This document shows positions 6,354 through 8,730 of a stretch of 8,730 nt of DNA, piece after piece; position 1 is the first letter of the stretch, and each line of letters opens with the position of its first letter. The stretch is from Candidatus Sulfopaludibacter sp. SbA3 (GTDB taxonomy: Bacteria; Acidobacteriota; Terriglobia; 20CM-2-55-15): the NCBI GenBank assembly GCA_945861845.1, contig CAMAWS010000104.1, forward strand, positions 1 through 8,730, written 5' to 3'. A program made the position numbers and the translations under genes. Below the pieces are notes generated by a model, which ran no database searches, had not been told where the DNA came from, and saw only the letters and a list, made by a program, of their open reading frames with translations.

Positions 6354-8573
6354 TCAGAAGCTGAACAGGTTCGTGAACTTGACGATGAATGCGCGCTCTC
6401 GGAGCTCGCCCGTGGTCGAGTTGCGCGTATCGTTGTAAACAATGTACAGGTCGCTCAGCGGATGGTGAATGAGGTCGAAGCGGATGTTCGAACTCACCAG
6501 ATGCAGGTCGGCGTTGTATTGAATGAACGCATTGACGAAGGCGCGAGGGTTTAACGCGTAAATGATTCGAGTGCCCACGAGGTTCGTTGTGAATGAACCG
6601 TTCGGTCCATCGGGCAGTGTCACGTTGTTTCGCTCGTAGTTGAGATTGACGGCCAGATGAAAGTTGGGTCTCAAATTCAAGCCGCCAGTTACCGATTTGC
6701 GGCGCCCCGTATAGAAGTCGCCCCAGTCTGCGGCCCCAGTTCCGGTGATCTTCCGGCCGGTGTTGGTCGTGAAGCTTGCCTTGTAACCTCGGAACAGATA
6801 ATCGCCGGTCGCGATTGTGACGTGCGGATTGCCGGATGGAATCCGTAGCGGGTTCGCCAGCCGATCGAACGTTCGATAAGCGGTGAAATTAACCGAGCCG
6901 TTGTTCTCGAACGCGATTCCAGCCGTGACGTTCTGATCGCGAGTCTCGACTTTCCCGCTTCCGCTTCCGCCGTTGTAATCCACGACGGCCTGGAAATTCA
7001 GATTCCGGATTGTTTCATTGCTTCTGAGCAGGGGTCTCCACGCGACGTCACCTTTGTATTGCGTAACGTCCCTGCGGCGAATGAATCCGACGTCGGGAGT
7101 GAAATTCGTTTCGACCTTGTTGTATTGAGCGATCGCAATGAGTTCGTCATCTCTCCACGACGTTTCAAACCGCCGTGCCTGGTTGTCCCCGGACTTGCCG
7201 GCAGTGTCGCTGCGCAGGATGTAGGAATCAAACTGCAGCCTGTCGAAAAACTGAAAGTGGGCGTCGGTCCCGTAGACGCGGTTGTAGTCACCGGCGAGCG
7301 TTGAATCCCGGTTGGTCACGAGCGTGCCTATCCAGGAGTTTCTCCCCAGATTTCGTTTAAGGCGTCCTACCAGAAATGTGTTCGATGGCGTCCTGCCCGA
7401 CCGTTCCGTCTTCATCGCAATCAGGCCGACGTCGTACAGACGGTTCACCTTTCCTGTTATACGCGCTCCACCGACGATCGGTAGCGGAGTTCCGGCGGAA
7501 CTCAGTCCGATACGTCGGCTGAAGAAGGGAAGCAGGTTGCCCTGGTTGCCCTGGTTGCCAATGTTGAAAAGACCGGCATTCTCGAGGAAGAAGTCGCGCT
7601 TTTCCGGAAAGAACTGATTGAAGCGCGTGAGGTTAACCTGCTGCTGGTCGACTTCCACTTGCGCAAAGTCCGTGCGGTAGGTTGCGTCGAGCGTGAGTGA
7701 TGGCGTGAGACTGTATTTCAGGTCTACGCCGCCATCGTAGTCATTGCCTCTTGAGAACGTCGGCGTCCTTTCAAGCTCTGCGGCACCATTCCGAGTTTGC
7801 GCGATCCCGGCGGTGACGAACGGCTTTACGTTCAAATTCCGTCCCTGGTGAATGTTTTCGAGACCGGCAAGCGTTCCCATCAGGTGCATGGCTCCGCTTG
7901 CGTATCGAACCGGCTGCGGCGCCCAGAAACTCTCCTCGTGCGATCGAAGAATACGGCGTGAGACGTTGAGTCCCCATTCCTGACTCGGTGAGTTCGAGAA
8001 TCGGAGAGTCTTGAAAGGAATCATGTATTCGACGAAATACCCTTCATTGTTCCTGGTTGATCCGACCTCCCATACGGCATCCCAATCCGCATTGAACTGT
8101 GTGCCGTTGGTGATCTGATTGTCGCGCCTGGCACCCGCGGCATTAATGGCTAATGAATAGCCGGTAAGCCCGTCGTTCAGGCTGCTGAGGTACAGGCTGA
8201 CGCCATCACTTTCGTTGAAATTGAAGTCTTCCCGAATGTCGTTAAGCGTAATGTGTGCGGCGTCGGAGTCGTAGCACCAGAGGCCGACGTAGAGGTTCTC
8301 GTCGTCGTACAAGAAGCGCAGTTCGGTCCGCTCCTGTGAAGGTTCACCGGGATGCGGCGCTTGCTGGGTGAAATCCTTGGCAGGAATGGCCAGCGCCCAT
8401 GCGGGCTCTTCGAAAAGTCCGTCGAGCGTGATCTTTTCGGTTATTCGAACGGCCTTTACAACTCTGGATAGGTGGGCAGTCTCGTAATTGATCGGCGCCA
8501 CGTTGCTCGACAGGTCCTGTGAAAAAGCCGCCAGCGGGCAAAGCAACAAGAGGAGGATAAAAAGCTTTTTCAT
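6354..8573 (-). CDS. CBM9-like / DUF5916 outer-membrane beta-barrel protein
   Basis: The 739-residue product starts MKKLFILLLLLCPLAAFSQ, a signal peptide cleaved near residue 18. Residues about 45-235 form a CBM9-like beta-sandwich: ITLDGLFEEPAWALA (48-62), LRFLYDDENLYVGLWCYD (85-102), ESDGVSLYLS, and GYFVEYMIPFKTLRFS (178-193). From about 245 (NLNVKPFVTAG) the sequence has the DUF5916 pattern, including DGGVDLKYSLTPSLTLDATY (280-299), FAQVEVDQQQVNLTRF, FPEKRDFFLENAGLF (322-336) and LPFFSRRIGL (348-357). The remainder alternates polar and aromatic strands and ends in KFTNLFSF, a typical C-terminal aromatic signal for BAM-mediated outer-membrane insertion. The family is usually taken to bind or take up sugars or to be a TonB-like barrel, but its role is not established. 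A TTG at 8588 would add five residues; ATG 8573 gives the better signal peptide. No strong ribosome-binding site is visible. A 9-bp tandem repeat lies at 7535-7559. Confidence 0.87.
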   Translation of the reverse strand: MKKLFILLLLLCPLAAFSQDLSSNVAPINYETAHLSRVVKAVRITEKITLDGLFEEPAWALAIPAKDFTQQAPHPGEPSQERTELRFLYDDENLYVGLWCYDSDAAHITLNDIREDFNFNESDGVSLYLSSLNDGLTGYSLAINAAGARRDNQITNGTQFNADWDAVWEVGSTRNNEGYFVEYMIPFKTLRFSNSPSQEWGLNVSRRILRSHEESFWAPQPVRYASGAMHLMGTLAGLENIHQGRNLNVKPFVTAGIAQTRNGAAELERTPTFSRGNDYDGGVDLKYSLTPSLTLDATYRTDFAQVEVDQQQVNLTRFNQFFPEKRDFFLENAGLFNIGNQGNQGNLLPFFSRRIGLSSAGTPLPIVGGARITGKVNRLYDVGLIAMKTERSGRTPSNTFLVGRLKRNLGRNSWIGTLVTNRDSTLAGDYNRVYGTDAHFQFFDRLQFDSYILRSDTAGKSGDNQARRFETSWRDDELIAIAQYNKVETNFTPDVGFIRRRDVTQYKGDVAWRPLLRSNETIRNLNFQAVVDYNGGSGSGKVETRDQNVTAGIAFENNGSVNFTAYRTFDRLANPLRIPSGNPHVTIATGDYLFRGYKASFTTNTGRKITGTGAADWGDFYTGRRKSVTGGLNLRPNFHLAVNLNYERNNVTLPDGPNGSFTTNLVGTRIIYALNPRAFVNAFIQYNADLHLVSSNIRFDLIHHPLSDLYIVYNDTRNSTTGELRERAFIVKFTNLFSF
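7535..7559. repeat. 9-bp in-frame tandem repeat in the DUF5916 gene
   Basis: GGTTGCCCT occurs as two full copies (7535-7543, 7544-7552) and a seven-base partial copy (7553-7559). On the coding strand it encodes G-N-Q-G-N-Q-G-N at residues 339-346, directly after LFNI and before LLPFFSRRIGL. Because the unit is three codons long, gain or loss of a copy changes loop length without breaking the frame. Confidence 0.85.
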
Positions 8574-8730
8574 AAAAAAGTGCGCCAATCCTATCAGAGA
8601 TATGACGGCTCCAAAAAGCTCCCCATCCCTGACTCAACCGTGGTGCTGGATTTCGGAAGCACGCTGTGGGCGCGGGGCTTTAGCCGCGTGCAAAGTTCCA
8701 GAAAATTTCTGTTTGATCCTGGCACGGGGC
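8574..8730. other. Non-coding upstream region of the DUF5916 gene
   Basis: About 155 bases at the right edge show no recognisable gene. A plus-strand frame from an ATG at 8602 is open to the window end (43 codons) but has no ribosome-binding site, no recognisable protein sequence and passes through the palindrome at 8659-8691, so it is not called. The leftward promoter of the DUF5916 gene must lie here, but I see no convincing -35/-10 pair. Confidence 0.5.
8659..8691. repeat. Imperfect GC-rich palindrome, possible REP-like remnant
   Basis: GCACGC (8659-8664) is the reverse complement of GCGTGC (8686-8691), and between them lies GGCTTTAGCC (8676-8685), itself a near-perfect small hairpin. GCGG/CTAAAGCC-type palindromes are common intergenic REP-like sequences in some environmental bacteria, to my memory. 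Only one imperfect copy is present here. Confidence 0.45.

Noticed and set aside
8602..8730. Plus-strand frame from ATG 8602 open to the window end
   Set aside because: It is only 43 codons, without ribosome-binding site or recognisable sequence, and passes through a palindrome; better explained as an upstream non-coding region.
1..8730. Defence system, prophage, insertion sequence or biosynthetic gene cluster
   Set aside because: No nuclease, transposase, integrase, toxin-antitoxin, phage structural or core biosynthetic gene was seen on either strand. The ABM-domain and MFS pair alone is not enough to call a biosynthetic cluster.

Overview
The window is an 8.7 kb piece of a moderately GC-rich bacterial chromosome holding six protein-coding genes, one of them cut by the left edge. 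No rRNA, tRNA, CRISPR array, transposase or phage gene is visible. The gene content suggests an Acidobacteriota-like soil or environmental bacterium. It combines a DUF6351 protein, a secreted NHL-type propeller, a CBM9-like/DUF5916 outer-membrane protein, a tandem ABM-domain protein and a LIC_10091-like secreted protein. DUF5916 proteins also occur in Bacteroidota and Gemmatimonadota, so this placement is an inference from family distribution remembered without a search.

Layout, left to right. Positions 1-935 (minus) hold the N-terminal part of a secreted protein of unknown function. A short divergent promoter region (about 936-1020) carries the self-complementary box ATTATAAT, which gives a -10 hexamer on each strand. 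Rightward from it run two genes that probably form an operon: a secreted six-bladed beta-propeller (1021-2133) and a large secreted alpha/beta-hydrolase-like DUF6351 protein (2200-4383). Immediately after comes a perfect 28-bp-arm inverted repeat (4388-4451). It separates the DUF6351 gene from a convergent major facilitator gene (4421-5680, minus). The repeat lies partly inside the MFS gene, encodes its last residues and stop codon, and is followed on the minus strand by six T residues, so it also looks like that gene's intrinsic terminator.

Divergent from the MFS gene, across only 27 bases, is a protein made of two ABM-like (dimeric alpha/beta-barrel) domains (5708-6340). It converges, 13 bases apart, on a CBM9-like/DUF5916 outer-membrane beta-barrel protein (6354-8573, minus). 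The last about 155 bases are non-coding as far as can be judged and include an imperfect GC-rich palindrome around GGCTTTAGCC.

Functionally the window is envelope-centred. Four of the six products have an export signal and a fifth is an inner-membrane transporter. The propeller and DUF6351 genes may act together on an extracellular or periplasmic substrate, but that substrate cannot be read from the sequence. No complete new defence or mobile system is seen. The most unusual structure is the palindromic element that has become the 3' end of the MFS gene.
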